A DNA stretch of 64,000 nt from DAOUKH01 sp965261455 (GCA_965261455.1 OZ253453.1:1674001-1738000); one strand, 5' to 3'. Shown: positions 1 through 9,286, numbered from the stretch's first letter. A program made the numbers and translations. Notes: generated from the letters alone by a model not told the origin.

Positions 1-2
1 GC

Positions 3-1388
3 GCCCGGCTGTCGAAACCGATGGCCGAGTCGGTGCGCAGCTACACCGCTTCGATCGCCTACGACAAGCGGCTGGCCCCCTACGACGTCGCCGGAAGCAT
101 CGCGCATGCCATGATGCTTGCCAAGCAGGGGATCATCTCGCGGGCCGAAGGACGGCAGATCGTCGCGGGGCTCCAGCGCATCGCCGACGAAATCGAACGA
201 GGGACCTTCTACTTCCGCGACGTGTACGAAGATGTCCACCTCAACGTCGAAGCGCGGCTAGTCGAGATCGTGGGCGACGTGGGCGGCAAGCTGCACACCG
301 CCCGGTCGCGGAACGATCAGGTCGCGCTCGACATGCGGCTTTTCACCAAGGACGCCATCAAGGACGCGATTAACGGGCTCAACGACCTCCGGGGCCGCAT
401 CCTCGACAAGGCCGAGGCCCACATCGACGCCGCTATGCCGGGCTACACCCACATGCAACGGGGCCAGCCGGTCTTGCTTTCGCATCATCTCCTCGCCTAC
501 TCCGAAATGTTCGAGCGTGATACGGAGCGATTCCGCGAGATTCTGCGGCGGACGGACGTGATGCCGCTGGGGAGCGGCGCTCTGGGCGGCGCCCCCTACC
601 CGCTAGACCGCCCCTACCTGGCGCGGCGCCTCGGCTTCTCGCGGGTGAGCAACAACAGTATGGACGCCGTCTCCGACCGCGACTTCGTGATCGAGTACCA
701 CGCCGCGGCGAGCCTGGCGATGATGCACCTCTCCCGGCTATCCGAGGAGCTCGTGCTCTGGAGCACGGAGGAGTTCGGGTTCGTCACCCTCGACGACGCC
801 TACGCCACCGGCAGCAGCATGATGCCCCAGAAGAAGAACCCCGACGTGGCCGAACTGGCGCGGGGACGCACCGGCCGCGTCTACGGCAACCTGACCGCCG
901 CGCTGACCATGATGAAAGGGCTGCCCCTCGCCTACAACCGCGACCTGCAGGAAGACAAGGAGCCCCTCTTCAACACCGTCGACATCCTCACCTCCAGCCT
1001 TCGCGTGATCGGAGAGACGCTGGCGAGGCTCGATTTCGAGACCGACCACATGCAGGAGGTCGCGGAGCGCGGGTACGCCCTCGCGACGGACGTGGCCGAC
1101 TATCTGGTGAAGCGGGGCGTGCCCTTCCGAGAGGCCCACGGCATCGTAGGCGAAGTAGTACAGCACGCCATCAGTCAGGGAGTCAGCCTAGCCGAGCTAA
1201 GCCTCGAAGAGTACCGTTCCTTCTCCGAGAAGTTCGACGAGGACGTGCGCGCCATCGACGTGCGGAGTGCGATTGCTTCGCGGAGCGCGGTGGGCGGCAC
1301 CGCGCTCTCGGCGGTCGCGGAGGAGCTTGAGGCGGCGAAGAAACGCTTCGCCGCGGGCGTCGCCAAACTTTCCTGGAAACGGCGTTGA
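3..1388 (+). CDS. argH: Argininosuccinate lyase, 5' end cut by window edge
   Basis: Last step of arginine synthesis: argininosuccinate to arginine plus fumarate, in the cytoplasm. The frame is open to the left edge and reads ARLSKP just before the ATG at 21. This resembles the family N-terminus GGRFSKP, so the true start lies outside the window and few residues are missing. About 461 residues are visible, the usual family length. The lyase superfamily signature GSSMMPQKKNPD is at bases 810-845, and the catalytic-histidine stretch GYTHMQRGQP is at 441-470. The stop overlaps the TTG start of rpe by four bases (TTGA), so the two genes are probably translationally coupled. Nothing suggests damage. 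Confidence 0.96.
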   Translation, partial: ARLSKPMAESVRSYTASIAYDKRLAPYDVAGSIAHAMMLAKQGIISRAEGRQIVAGLQRIADEIERGTFYFRDVYEDVHLNVEARLVEIVGDVGGKLHTARSRNDQVALDMRLFTKDAIKDAINGLNDLRGRILDKAEAHIDAAMPGYTHMQRGQPVLLSHHLLAYSEMFERDTERFREILRRTDVMPLGSGALGGAPYPLDRPYLARRLGFSRVSNNSMDAVSDRDFVIEYHAAASLAMMHLSRLSEELVLWSTEEFGFVTLDDAYATGSSMMPQKKNPDVAELARGRTGRVYGNLTAALTMMKGLPLAYNRDLQEDKEPLFNTVDILTSSLRVIGETLARLDFETDHMQEVAERGYALATDVADYLVKRGVPFREAHGIVGEVVQHAISQGVSLAELSLEEYRSFSEKFDEDVRAIDVRSAIASRSAVGGTALSAVAEELEAAKKRFAAGVAKLSWKRR

Positions 1389-2065
1389 GCGGCACACCGA
1401 TAAAGATCGCGCCGTCGATTCTCTCCGCCGACTTCGCGCGCCTCGGCGAGCAGGTCGCGGAGGCCGAGGCCGCCGGCGCCGACTACATCCACGTGGACGT
1501 GATGGACGGCCACTTCGTGCCCAACATCACCGTCGGGCCGCTCATTGTCGAGGCCCTGCGCCCCCACACGAAGCTGCCGCTCGACGTGCACATTATGATC
1601 GCGGAGCCGGAGCGCTATATCAAAGACTTCTGCGCCGCGGGCGCGGATATCCTCACCTTCCACGCCGAGGCCACGCCGCACCTCCACCGCGCAATTCAGC
1701 ACATCAAGGAGTGCGGAGTGAAGGCTGGCGTTTCGATCAATCCCGCCACGCCGTTGGCGGCCATTGAAGAAGCGCTCCCCTTCGCCGACCTCATACTCGT
1801 CATGTCGGTGAATCCCGGCTTCGGGGGGCAGAGCTTCATCCCGGAGACGCTGCCCAAAGTCGCCCGGCTACGCCGGATGCTCGACGAAGGCGGCCACGAC
1901 GCCGAGCTCGAGATCGACGGCGGCATCAAGCCGGAGACGGCGCCGGACGCCGTGCGCGCGGGAGCCCGGGTCCTGGTCTCAGGATCGGCGGTCTTCAACG
2001 ACCGCGAGAGCGTCGCCGCCGCCATCGCGAAGCTGCGCGGAAGCGTGGCGTCGGTGGCGGCTTAG
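1385..2065 (+). CDS. rpe: Ribulose-phosphate 3-epimerase
   Basis: Interconverts D-ribulose 5-phosphate and D-xylulose 5-phosphate in the pentose phosphate pathway. The 226 residues are the normal length of this TIM-barrel enzyme. Visible family motifs are the N-terminal IAPSILSADFARLG, the metal-ligand segments HVDVMDGHFVPN and LDVHIMI, MSVNPGFGGQSF, and the phosphate-binding EIDGGIKPET. The start is TTG at 1385, inside the argH stop (TTGA overlap). Starting there gives the standard N-terminus, and no better start is available. It is followed by a 25-base gap and then the convergent rpmB, with no clear terminator hairpin between them. Confidence 0.95.
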   Translation: MSGTPIKIAPSILSADFARLGEQVAEAEAAGADYIHVDVMDGHFVPNITVGPLIVEALRPHTKLPLDVHIMIAEPERYIKDFCAAGADILTFHAEATPHLHRAIQHIKECGVKAGVSINPATPLAAIEEALPFADLILVMSVNPGFGGQSFIPETLPKVARLRRMLDEGGHDAELEIDGGIKPETAPDAVRAGARVLVSGSAVFNDRESVAAAIAKLRGSVASVAA

Positions 2066-2090
2066 CGACCTGGGGCGAGGCCGGCGCGCG

Positions 2091-2291
2091 TTAGCCCTGT
2101 TTGCTCTTGCGGGGCGGCTTGTAGAGGGCGCGGAGATCGCGGGCGGCGATGTAGACCTGCTGGCGGCGGCCGTCGAGCTCGATGGTCGCGCGCTGCATGT
2201 TCGGCTTCCACGTGCGCTTGGTGTGGCGCTTCGAGTGGCTGACGTTGTAGCCGAAGGTGACTTTCTTCGAACTGATTCTGCGCGCGGTCAT
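2091..2291 (-). CDS. rpmB: 50S ribosomal protein L28
   Basis: Small basic protein of the large ribosomal subunit. The 66 residues contain the conserved core SHSKRHTKRTWKPN and the basic C-terminus, close to the usual 60-75 residues. There is no cysteine at all, so this is the zinc-independent (C-minus) form of L28; the N-terminus reads MTARRISS instead of the Cys-bearing zinc-knuckle form. It stands alone on the minus strand, convergent with rpe and divergent from fakA. Its leader carries a 7-bp GC hairpin (2313-2331) and a candidate promoter whose -10 overlaps the -10 of the fakA promoter. Confidence 0.93.
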   Translation of the reverse strand: MTARRISSKKVTFGYNVSHSKRHTKRTWKPNMQRATIELDGRRQQVYIAARDLRALYKPPRKSKQG

Positions 2292-2312
2292 GGGTCTCGC
2301 CTCACCGTTGCG

Positions 2313-2334
2313 AGCCGCCGGACAGGCGGCTTTT
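2313..2334. other. GC-rich hairpin in the rpmB leader
   Basis: Inverted repeat with arms AGCCGCC (2313-2319) and GGCGGCT (2325-2331) and a five-base loop. On the plus strand it is followed by four T, so it resembles a weak terminator for read-through from rpe. On the minus strand it lies in the rpmB 5' leader and could be a leader structure. The sequence does not decide which. Confidence 0.45.
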
Positions 2335-2361
2335 GCCCTTCAGAATGGCCTCGGTTAGAAT
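2333..2361 (+). promoter_or_regulatory. Candidate promoter of fakA-fakB-recG-argS
   Basis: -35 TTGCCC (2333-2338), 17-base spacer, -10 TAGAAT (2356-2361). The predicted start near 2368 gives a leader of about 58 bases before the fakA ATG at 2426. Confidence 0.5.
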
Positions 2362-2385
2362 ACCACTCCACCGGTCAACCGGCAA
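2357..2385 (-). promoter_or_regulatory. Candidate promoter of rpmB
   Basis: Read on the minus strand: -35 TTGCCG (2385-2380), 17-base spacer, -10 TATTCT (2362-2357). The -10 overlaps that of the divergent fakA promoter by five base pairs, so the two promoters should compete for polymerase. Confidence 0.4.
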
Positions 2386-2425
2386 ACGAAACAGAGGGCG
2401 ATACGCCAGAGCGGGGTGATCTCCC

Positions 2426-4060
2426 ATGGATCCCGAAGCTTCCACACCGCCGGACGGACCGCTCGACGGGCCGGACATCCGCGAGATGTTTGCCGCCGCC
2501 ACGCGGCACCTCGAACGCCACGCCGAGGCGATCAACGCCCTGAACGTCTTCCCCGTGCCCGATGGCGACACGGGCACGAACATGCTGCTGACCATGCAGG
2601 CAGCGATGCAGGCCATCCCCGACGATGCCCCCGCGGCGCACGAAGTGCTCGCGGCCATGGCCCACGGCTCGCTGATGGGCGCGCGGGGCAATAGCGGCGT
2701 GATCCTCTCGCAGATCGTCCGCGGCTTCCACGTCGTCGCCGCGGAGGCGGATCTCCTCGGAGGCCGGCTGCTCACCGACGCCCTGCGCGAAGGCGCGGCC
2801 CGCGCCTATCAGTCCGTAACCAAGCCGGTCGAGGGAACGATGCTCACCGTGGCGCGGCAGACAGCGGAGGCGTGCGACGCCAAGTTCGGCGCAGCCGACG
2901 CGCCGCCGGCCGACGTGCTCGCCGCGGCATGCGAGGCGGCGCAATCGTCGCTGGCGCGCACACCCTTGCTCCTTGAAGTGCTCCGCGACAACGGCGTCGT
3001 CGACTCCGGCGGCCGGGGCGTCGTCGTGATCCTCGAAGGAGCGCTCTCCTTTCTCACCGGCATCGAGCCCCCCGCCCCGGAGGAGACGGCGGGCCTGGCC
3101 GTCGCCGCCGCCTACACTCAGGGCGATCATGGCGAGGACGAGTTCGGCTTCTGCAGCGAGTGGATCGTCGAGCGCAGCGCGCAGGACACGGACGCCCTCC
3201 GCGAGACCCTCGGTAGCCTGGGAACGTCGCTCGTCGTCGCCGGCGACCAAGAGCTCGTCAAAATCCACCTGCACACCGAGGAGCCCGCGGAGATCCGCGC
3301 CCTCCTCGATAGTTTGGGGAACGTCCTCGCGGAGAAGGTCGACGACATGTCGGCGCAGCACCGGACGTTCTCTGACAGCGTCGGCGGCGCACCGCCGGGC
3401 AAGACAGCCGTGGTGGCCATCGCCAACGGGGATGGGCTGATCGAGGTGCTCCGGGGGCTCGGCGCGACCTCGATCGTGCAAGGCGGGCAGACGATGAACC
3501 CCAGCACTAAGGACATTCTTGAAGCCATCCAGTCGGCGGGGCTTGACGACATCGTCGTGCTTCCCAATAACGGCAACATCGTGCCCTCGGCGCGGCAGGC
3601 CGCTGAATTGGCCGAGGGGATGCGGGTGCACGTCGTGCCCACCACCAACGTCGTCCAGGGCATCGGGGCCATGCTGTCGTTCAACTACGAGGCCGCCGCC
3701 GAGGAGAACCACGAGACCATGACCCGCTCGATGGGCCAGGTCAGCGCCGGCGAGGTGACCATCGCCGTGCGAGACTCAACGGTGGACGGCAAGCCCGTCG
3801 CCGAAGGTGACGCCATTGCCTTCATCGGCAAGTCCCTGATCGCGTCGGTGAAGTCGGTGAACGAGGCGCTGACGGCGCTCGTCGACGTGATGGTGGAGGA
3901 CGACGACGAGGCCAGCGTCACGCTCTACTACGGCGCGGACATCACGGAAGATGAAGCCGGGGCCGCGGTCGAGATGCTTTCGAAGCGCCACGCCGACGCC
4001 GAGGTCGAGGCGGTCTACGGCGGACAGCCGCACTATCCTTACCTCGTCGCCGTCGAGTAA
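2426..4060 (+). CDS. fakA: Fatty acid kinase catalytic subunit (DAK2/YloV family)
   Basis: ATP-dependent kinase of the DhaL/DAK2 fold. In characterised bacteria FakA phosphorylates a fatty acid presented by a DegV-family FakB, giving acyl-phosphate for phospholipid synthesis. Residues 40-53 read NVFPVPDGDTGTNM, the Mg-ATP-binding DhaL signature; HGSLMGARGNSGVILSQ and DNGVVDSGGRG follow within the first 200 residues. The long C-terminal part (about 200-544) matches YloV-type fusions, and 544 residues is normal for the family. The gene directly downstream is a DegV/FakB homologue, which supports the kinase assignment. The start at 2426 is the first ATG before the conserved part. Confidence 0.9.
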   Translation: MDPEASTPPDGPLDGPDIREMFAAATRHLERHAEAINALNVFPVPDGDTGTNMLLTMQAAMQAIPDDAPAAHEVLAAMAHGSLMGARGNSGVILSQIVRGFHVVAAEADLLGGRLLTDALREGAARAYQSVTKPVEGTMLTVARQTAEACDAKFGAADAPPADVLAAACEAAQSSLARTPLLLEVLRDNGVVDSGGRGVVVILEGALSFLTGIEPPAPEETAGLAVAAAYTQGDHGEDEFGFCSEWIVERSAQDTDALRETLGSLGTSLVVAGDQELVKIHLHTEEPAEIRALLDSLGNVLAEKVDDMSAQHRTFSDSVGGAPPGKTAVVAIANGDGLIEVLRGLGATSIVQGGQTMNPSTKDILEAIQSAGLDDIVVLPNNGNIVPSARQAAELAEGMRVHVVPTTNVVQGIGAMLSFNYEAAAEENHETMTRSMGQVSAGEVTIAVRDSTVDGKPVAEGDAIAFIGKSLIASVKSVNEALTALVDVMVEDDDEASVTLYYGADITEDEAGAAVEMLSKRHADAEVEAVYGGQPHYPYLVAVE

Positions 4061-4107
4061 CAAACCGGCCCAAGCCTTGAGAGATCTGTCCCTGAGGGAG
4101 GCGCAGC

Positions 4108-4950
4108 ATGAGCTTCAAAGTAGTAGCCGACAGCACATGCGACTTGCCCGCCGACATAGCCAAAGAATCAGGGGTCTTCATTGTGCCGGCCACGGTGCAG
4201 TTCGGCACTGAGAGCTACCGCGACGGCGTCGACATCACGCGGGCGGAGTTCTACCAGCGCCTCGTTACGGACCAACAGCACCCCACCACCGCGCAGCCGT
4301 CGGTGGGAGCCTTCCTCGAGGCCTACCGTGAGGTGAGCTCCGACGCGGACGAAATACTGTCGGTCCATATCTCGTCGAAGCTGAGCGGGACGTACAGCTC
4401 GGCGACGCAAGCGGCGAAGGAACTGAGCGACGGCCCGCGGGTCGAGGTATACGATTCGCTGAACGCGTCGCTGGGCGTGGGGCTGCTGGTGCGCGGGGTC
4501 GCGGAGATGGCGCGGGCGGGCGGATCGCTGGACGACGCCGTCGCCTGGCTCGACGCGCGCCGCGACCGCGTCGAGACGCGCGTGTCCGTGTCCACGCTCA
4601 AGTACCTGGTGCGCGGCGGAAGGGCGAGCCGCTTGCAAGGCTTTTTTGGCGGACTGTTGGACATTCGCCCCATCATCCAATTGATCGACGGCGAATTGCG
4701 CCCCGCCGATCGGGTACGCAGCCGGAAACGCCTCCTCCGACGACTCGAGGAGGTGGTCGCAGCCCACGGCGAGGGCATGACGCTCGGCGTGCTTTATAGC
4801 GCAGACCCCGCGGATGCCGAGACCCTCGCCGAGCGTTGCACGCAATACACACCGCGGGAGCGGATCATGAGCGCCGAGTGTTCACCCGCGCTCGGGAGCC
4901 ACCTCGGACCCGGCGCGCTGGGCATAGCCATCCTCCCCGACGGCGACTAA
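4108..4950 (+). CDS. DegV family fatty-acid-binding protein (FakB-like)
   Basis: DegV proteins bind a fatty acid in a buried pocket and present its carboxylate to FakA. The 280-residue length is typical. Visible family marks are VVADSTCDLP at the N-terminus, the fatty-acid site segment PTTAQPSVGAF near residue 55, HISSKLSGTYSSA near residue 90 and the GGRASRLQGF loop. A Shine-Dalgarno-like GGGAGG lies just before the ATG. It follows fakA by 47 bases on the same strand, so the two gene products probably work as a pair. The frame after its stop remains open into recG (see recG). Confidence 0.9.
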   Translation: MSFKVVADSTCDLPADIAKESGVFIVPATVQFGTESYRDGVDITRAEFYQRLVTDQQHPTTAQPSVGAFLEAYREVSSDADEILSVHISSKLSGTYSSATQAAKELSDGPRVEVYDSLNASLGVGLLVRGVAEMARAGGSLDDAVAWLDARRDRVETRVSVSTLKYLVRGGRASRLQGFFGGLLDIRPIIQLIDGELRPADRVRSRKRLLRRLEEVVAAHGEGMTLGVLYSADPADAETLAERCTQYTPRERIMSAECSPALGSHLGPGALGIAILPDGD

Positions 4951-5145
4951 GCGTCTCCGTCGGAACGTAAGGGGAACGAGACGACCAACGTCACGTCCGG
5001 CGACGCGCCAAAGCTGGCCCGTCAACTGCGTAAGGTCCTCGAACTCGAGGCGAGCCGGGGCTACGACGACGGGGCGGTCGTCGGCGGGCTCGACAAGTTC
5101 CTCGAACGCTGGGGCGCCGAGGCGCTCCGCGCGGTTCCCAATCCG

Positions 5146-7536
5146 GTGCGCGCGAATCTCCAGCGCCTGGGCGTGGCTTCGCCGCTGTACGCCACGAAGT
5201 CGCCCGCCGAACGTGAGGGCTGGATCGGCGACGCCCTCCGCATCGCCGCGCTGCTTGACCCCGAAGGCGAGCCGCCACCCTCGAAACCACCGGCCCCGCG
5301 CGCCGCGCAAGCCCCGCCAAAGCCCAAGGGGCGTCCCACGCCACCGGCTCCCCGCTCAAGCGCACGCAGCAGCGCGCCGTTTCTCCGGCCCGGTCAGGGC
5401 CTAGCCACTCCACTGGCGGAGATCGCGACCATCGACGCCAGAACGCTGAAGCGGCTGGCGAAGCTCAACCTAGAGACCGTCGAAGACCTGCTCTTCCACT
5501 TCCCGCGCCGCCACCTCGACTTCACCGGCGCACACCCCATCGGTGAACTGACACCGGGCCCCGACCGGACGGTCGCCGGCGACGTGATCGAAGCCAAGGA
5601 GACGCGGATGGGCCGCGGCGGGCGCATGCGGGCCTGCGAGGCGGTGATCGGCGACGCGACCGGTTGGGTGCGCGCGGTCTGGTTCAACCAGTCCTATCTC
5701 GCCAAGACGCTCAGGGGAAGCAAGATCGCTTTGAGCGGCCGAGTGTCGAATTTCCGTGGGCGCATCGTCTTCGAGAACCCAGAATGGGAGATTATCGGCG
5801 GCGGCGAGCAGGTCCATACCGGCGGGCTCATCCCCATTTACGCTCTCACCGAGGGGGTCACCTCGCGGCGGTTGCGCACACTCATCCGGCGCGCCCTCGA
5901 CGAGGCCGGCGGCGCGCTCGTCGACTTCCTCCCGCCCGAGCTGCGCCGCCGTCTGAAGCTAGGCCCCCTGGCCGAGGCGGTGGCCGCGGCCCACTTCCCA
6001 CCGGACCAGCAAGCCAAGCAGATGGCCCGCCGTCGCCTGGCCTTCGACGAGCTCCTCCTCATCCAGATCGGCGTGCTGCAACGGAAGCGGAGCTGGCAGC
6101 GCGAGCTGCCCGGCCGCCCCCTGCTCACCGACCGCGCCCTCATCGACGGATTCCTCGCCTCGCTGGGATTCGAGCCTACGGCGGCCCAGCGCAAGGCCCT
6201 GGGCCACGTGACGGATGACCTCGCCCGCTCCGTGCCTATGACCCGCCTGCTCCAAGGCGACGTGGGCAGCGGCAAGACCGTGGTGGCGCTGGCCGCGCTC
6301 CTCACCGCGGCGGCGAACCGCCAGCAGTCCGCGTTCATGGCCCCGACGGAAATCCTCGCCGAGCAGCACTTCGCCACGGTGCGGAAGCTGTTCGGGCGAG
6401 TGATCGGTATGTTTGGCGAGGTCGCCGCGCCGGGGCAGGCGCCGGAGATTCTGCGCGCCGAGCTTCCCTACATGGACCGCCCCATCACCTTCGGGCTGCT
6501 CACCGGCGGCGCGACCCGCAAGCGGAAGCAAGAAATCCTCAACATGACCGCCTCCGGCGAGATCGACGTCCTGATCGGCACCCACGCGCTGATCCAGAGG
6601 GAGGTCGCCTTCGCGAGCCTCGGGCTGGTGATCGTCGACGAGCAGCACCGCTTCGGCGTCATGCAACGCGCCGAGCTCCGTCAGAAGGGCTACAACCCCC
6701 ACCTGCTGGTGATGACCGCGACGCCGATCCCCCGCAGCCTCTCCCTCACCGTCTTCGGCGACCTCGATGTCTCCACCATCGACGAGATGCCCCCCGGACG
6801 CCTGCCCATCAAGACGAAGTGGGTCGAGATGGAGCGCCGCGACACCGCCTACGCCTTCATACGCCGCGAGATTGAGCAGGGCCGGCAGGCGTTCATGATC
6901 TACCCCCTGATCGAGGAATCGGAGAAGCTGGAGGCCGCGGCGGCGGAGCAGGAATACGAGCGCCTCACCCGCGACGTCTTCGCCGACCTACAGTTGGGCC
7001 TACTCCATGGGCGCCTCTCCTCCGCCGAGAAGGACCGCGTGATGCGCCGCTTCCGCGACGCGGAGATCGACATCCTGCTCTCTACGGCGGTGGTCGAGGT
7101 CGGGATCGACGTGCCGAACGCGACCGTGATGGTGATTGAGTCGGCGGACCGCTTCGGGCTCTCCCAACTACACCAGTTCCGGGGGCGGGTGGGCCGCGGC
7201 GAGCACCAGAGCTACTGCATCCTCATCTCGGAGACGGAGGGCGAGGAGGCGCGGGAGCGGCTGCGCGTCATGGAGGAGACCGTAGACGGCTTCGCCTTGG
7301 CCGAGGAAGACCTTCGGCTGCGCGGGCCTGGCGAGTTCTTTGGAACGAAGCAGGCGGGTATCCCCGACCTCCGCATGGCCCGCCTCTCCGACGTGGCCAT
7401 GATCGAGCTGGCGCGAGAAGAGACGCGCGCCATCACCGAAGGCGACCCTCACCTGGAAGCGCCCGAGCACCGCGCCCTCGGCGAGGCGACTCGCCGCTGG
7501 TGGCGGGGCCGCGAGGCGGCCCACGGCGAGGCGTGA
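5146..7536 (+). CDS. recG: ATP-dependent DNA helicase RecG (true start probably upstream)
   Basis: Branch-migrating helicase that remodels stalled forks and Holliday junctions. It shows an OB-type wedge domain after residue 100, Walker A LLQGDVGSGKTVV, DEQH box IVDEQHRFGVMQ, MTATPIPRSL, and the C-terminal QLHQFRGRVGRG. GTG at 5146 is the first ATG/GTG/TTG codon after the fakB stop. However, the same frame is open from 4951, and bases 5014-5145 read like the N-terminal domain of Chloroflexota RecG (for example GYDDGAVVGGLDKFLERWG). A purine-rich AAGGGG (4969-4974) precedes an in-frame ACG at 4981, so a non-canonical start or a sequence error is likely. The product would then be about 850 residues. 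The recG frame ends 35 bases before argS. Confidence 0.93.
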   Translation: MRANLQRLGVASPLYATKSPAEREGWIGDALRIAALLDPEGEPPPSKPPAPRAAQAPPKPKGRPTPPAPRSSARSSAPFLRPGQGLATPLAEIATIDARTLKRLAKLNLETVEDLLFHFPRRHLDFTGAHPIGELTPGPDRTVAGDVIEAKETRMGRGGRMRACEAVIGDATGWVRAVWFNQSYLAKTLRGSKIALSGRVSNFRGRIVFENPEWEIIGGGEQVHTGGLIPIYALTEGVTSRRLRTLIRRALDEAGGALVDFLPPELRRRLKLGPLAEAVAAAHFPPDQQAKQMARRRLAFDELLLIQIGVLQRKRSWQRELPGRPLLTDRALIDGFLASLGFEPTAAQRKALGHVTDDLARSVPMTRLLQGDVGSGKTVVALAALLTAAANRQQSAFMAPTEILAEQHFATVRKLFGRVIGMFGEVAAPGQAPEILRAELPYMDRPITFGLLTGGATRKRKQEILNMTASGEIDVLIGTHALIQREVAFASLGLVIVDEQHRFGVMQRAELRQKGYNPHLLVMTATPIPRSLSLTVFGDLDVSTIDEMPPGRLPIKTKWVEMERRDTAYAFIRREIEQGRQAFMIYPLIEESEKLEAAAAEQEYERLTRDVFADLQLGLLHGRLSSAEKDRVMRRFRDAEIDILLSTAVVEVGIDVPNATVMVIESADRFGLSQLHQFRGRVGRGEHQSYCILISETEGEEARERLRVMEETVDGFALAEEDLRLRGPGEFFGTKQAGIPDLRMARLSDVAMIELAREETRAITEGDPHLEAPEHRALGEATRRWWRGREAAHGEA

Positions 7537-7557
7537 CGCCGCCGGCACACCAAGCGA

Positions 7558-7563
7558 TACAAT
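7558..7563 (+). promoter_or_regulatory. -10 element just upstream of argS
   Basis: TACAAT at 7558-7563 lies eight bases before the argS ATG (7572). A transcript starting at the expected distance would have almost no 5' leader. No good -35 is visible; GTGACG upstream is too far away. Confidence 0.35.
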
Positions 7564-7571
7564 AGTCCTTC

Positions 7572-9269
7572 ATGGAACGGATTCGAGAGAAGGTGCGGCT
7601 CGCCGCGCAAAGCGCGGCGGCGGCGGCGATGCAAGCCGGCGCGCTCCCCGAGGGACCGTTGCCCGAGGGCGACATCCAGCGCCCCCAGAACCCGGAGCAC
7701 GGCGACTACTCGTCGAACCTCGCCATGAAGTTGGCGCGGCAGGCGCGCATGAACCCGCTCGAAATCGCCGAGCGCATCGCCGGCGCGCTGGCGCCCCTCG
7801 ACGAGGTCGCTGAGGCCTCGGCGGTCCGGCCCGGATTCATCAACTTCAAACTCGCCGAGGGCTGGCTGACCCGCCAGGTGGAGGCGGTGCTGGAGGAGGG
7901 CGAGGTCTACGCCGACAGTGCCGTCGGCGCGGGCCGCAAGGTCCAGGTCGAGTTCGTGAGCGTCAACCCGACGGGCCCGGTCCACGTGGGGCACGCCCGG
8001 GGCGCGGTGCTGGGCAGCACGTTGGCGAACGTCCTCGCCGCCGCCGGTTTCGACGTGGTACGCGAGTATTACGTCAACAACGCCGGCAACCAGATGGACA
8101 ACTTCTACGCCTCGCTCTACGCCCGCGCCGCGCAGTCGCTGGGCATGGACGCCCCCTTGCCCGCCGACGGCTACGCCGGCGATTACGTGACCGACGCGGC
8201 GCGCCGCATTCTCGAAGACGCGCCCGACCGTGAGGAGCTCGAACGACTCGTCCGTGGCGGCGACTCTAGAGAAGCGACCCAGAGGCTGGGCGAGGCGGGT
8301 CTCCCCCTCATGCTCGATCTGATCCGCACCGACCTCGAAGCCTTGGGCGTCGAGTTCGACGTCTGGTTCAGCGAACGGTCGCTCTTCGAGCCGGAGAACG
8401 GGGTCGCCTCCCGCTACGAAGCGTCGATGGGGGCGCTGCGCGAGAGCGGATATCTCGCCGAGCGCGAGGGGGCGACGTGGTTCACCTCGACGAGCCTCGG
8501 CGAGGACAAGGACAACGTCGTGGTCCGCAGCAACGGGACGCCGACGTACTTCGCCTCGGACATCGCCTACCACCGCGACAAGTTCGGGGCACGGGGCTTC
8601 GAGCGGGTGATCGACATCTGGGGCGCCGACCACCAAGGGCACACCCCGCGCATGAAGGCGGCGATGGCCGCGCTGGGCTTCGATCCGGAGCGCCTGGTCT
8701 TCGTGCTCGCCCAACTCGTCACCCTGAAGCGGGGCGGCGAGACGATCAAGATATCGAAGCGCTCCGGCGACCTGATCACCCTGCGGGAAGTCGTCGACGA
8801 GGTGGGCCGCGACGTCTGCCGCTTCTACCTGCTCTCACGCTCCGCCGACAGCCAGATGGACTTCGACCTAGAGGCGGCGAAACGCCAATCGCAGGACAAC
8901 CCGGTCTACTACGTCCAGTACGCCCACGCGCGGATCGCGAGCATCCTCCGCCTGGCCGAGGAACGCGGCATCGACTATGCGGACGGCGGCGTCTCGCTGT
9001 TGACGCACGAGGCAGAGCTGGCGCTCATCCGGAAGATGCTGGGGCTGCCCGAGCTGGTGGACCAGATCGCGGCCTCGCTCGAACCACACCACCTTCCCCA
9101 CTATGCCCAGGAGCTTGCCGCCGCCTTCCACCACTTCTACAAGCATTGCCGCGTCGTGTCCAACGACATGGCGCTCACGGCGGCGCGCTTGAAGCTGGTG
9201 AAGGCGGCGCAGACGGCGCTGGCCCGCGCGCTCGGCCTCATGGGCATGTCGGCCCCCGACACGATGTAG
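7572..9269 (+). CDS. argS: Arginyl-tRNA synthetase
   Basis: Class I synthetase that charges tRNA-Arg with arginine. Residues near 135 read NPTGPVHVGHARGAVLG, which holds the HIGH-type motif (HVGH). The KMSKS position reads KISKR, a common ArgRS variant. The N-terminal Add-1 domain (about 1-120) and the C-terminal anticodon-binding helices (from about 430, with the YVQYAHARI motif) are both present, and 565 residues is normal. It is last in the fakA-fakB-recG-argS series and may also have its own near-leaderless promoter. It converges with the RDD-family gene after 17 bases. Confidence 0.95.
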   Translation: MERIREKVRLAAQSAAAAAMQAGALPEGPLPEGDIQRPQNPEHGDYSSNLAMKLARQARMNPLEIAERIAGALAPLDEVAEASAVRPGFINFKLAEGWLTRQVEAVLEEGEVYADSAVGAGRKVQVEFVSVNPTGPVHVGHARGAVLGSTLANVLAAAGFDVVREYYVNNAGNQMDNFYASLYARAAQSLGMDAPLPADGYAGDYVTDAARRILEDAPDREELERLVRGGDSREATQRLGEAGLPLMLDLIRTDLEALGVEFDVWFSERSLFEPENGVASRYEASMGALRESGYLAEREGATWFTSTSLGEDKDNVVVRSNGTPTYFASDIAYHRDKFGARGFERVIDIWGADHQGHTPRMKAAMAALGFDPERLVFVLAQLVTLKRGGETIKISKRSGDLITLREVVDEVGRDVCRFYLLSRSADSQMDFDLEAAKRQSQDNPVYYVQYAHARIASILRLAEERGIDYADGGVSLLTHEAELALIRKMLGLPELVDQIAASLEPHHLPHYAQELAAAFHHFYKHCRVVSNDMALTAARLKLVKAAQTALARALGLMGMSAPDTM

Positions 9270-9286
9270 CGCCGGCGCGCGGCCTC

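Noticed and set aside
2313..2334. Definite terminator of rpe
   Set aside because: The hairpin lies beyond the convergent rpmB gene, 250 bases from rpe, with only four T; listed as a hairpin of unclear role instead.
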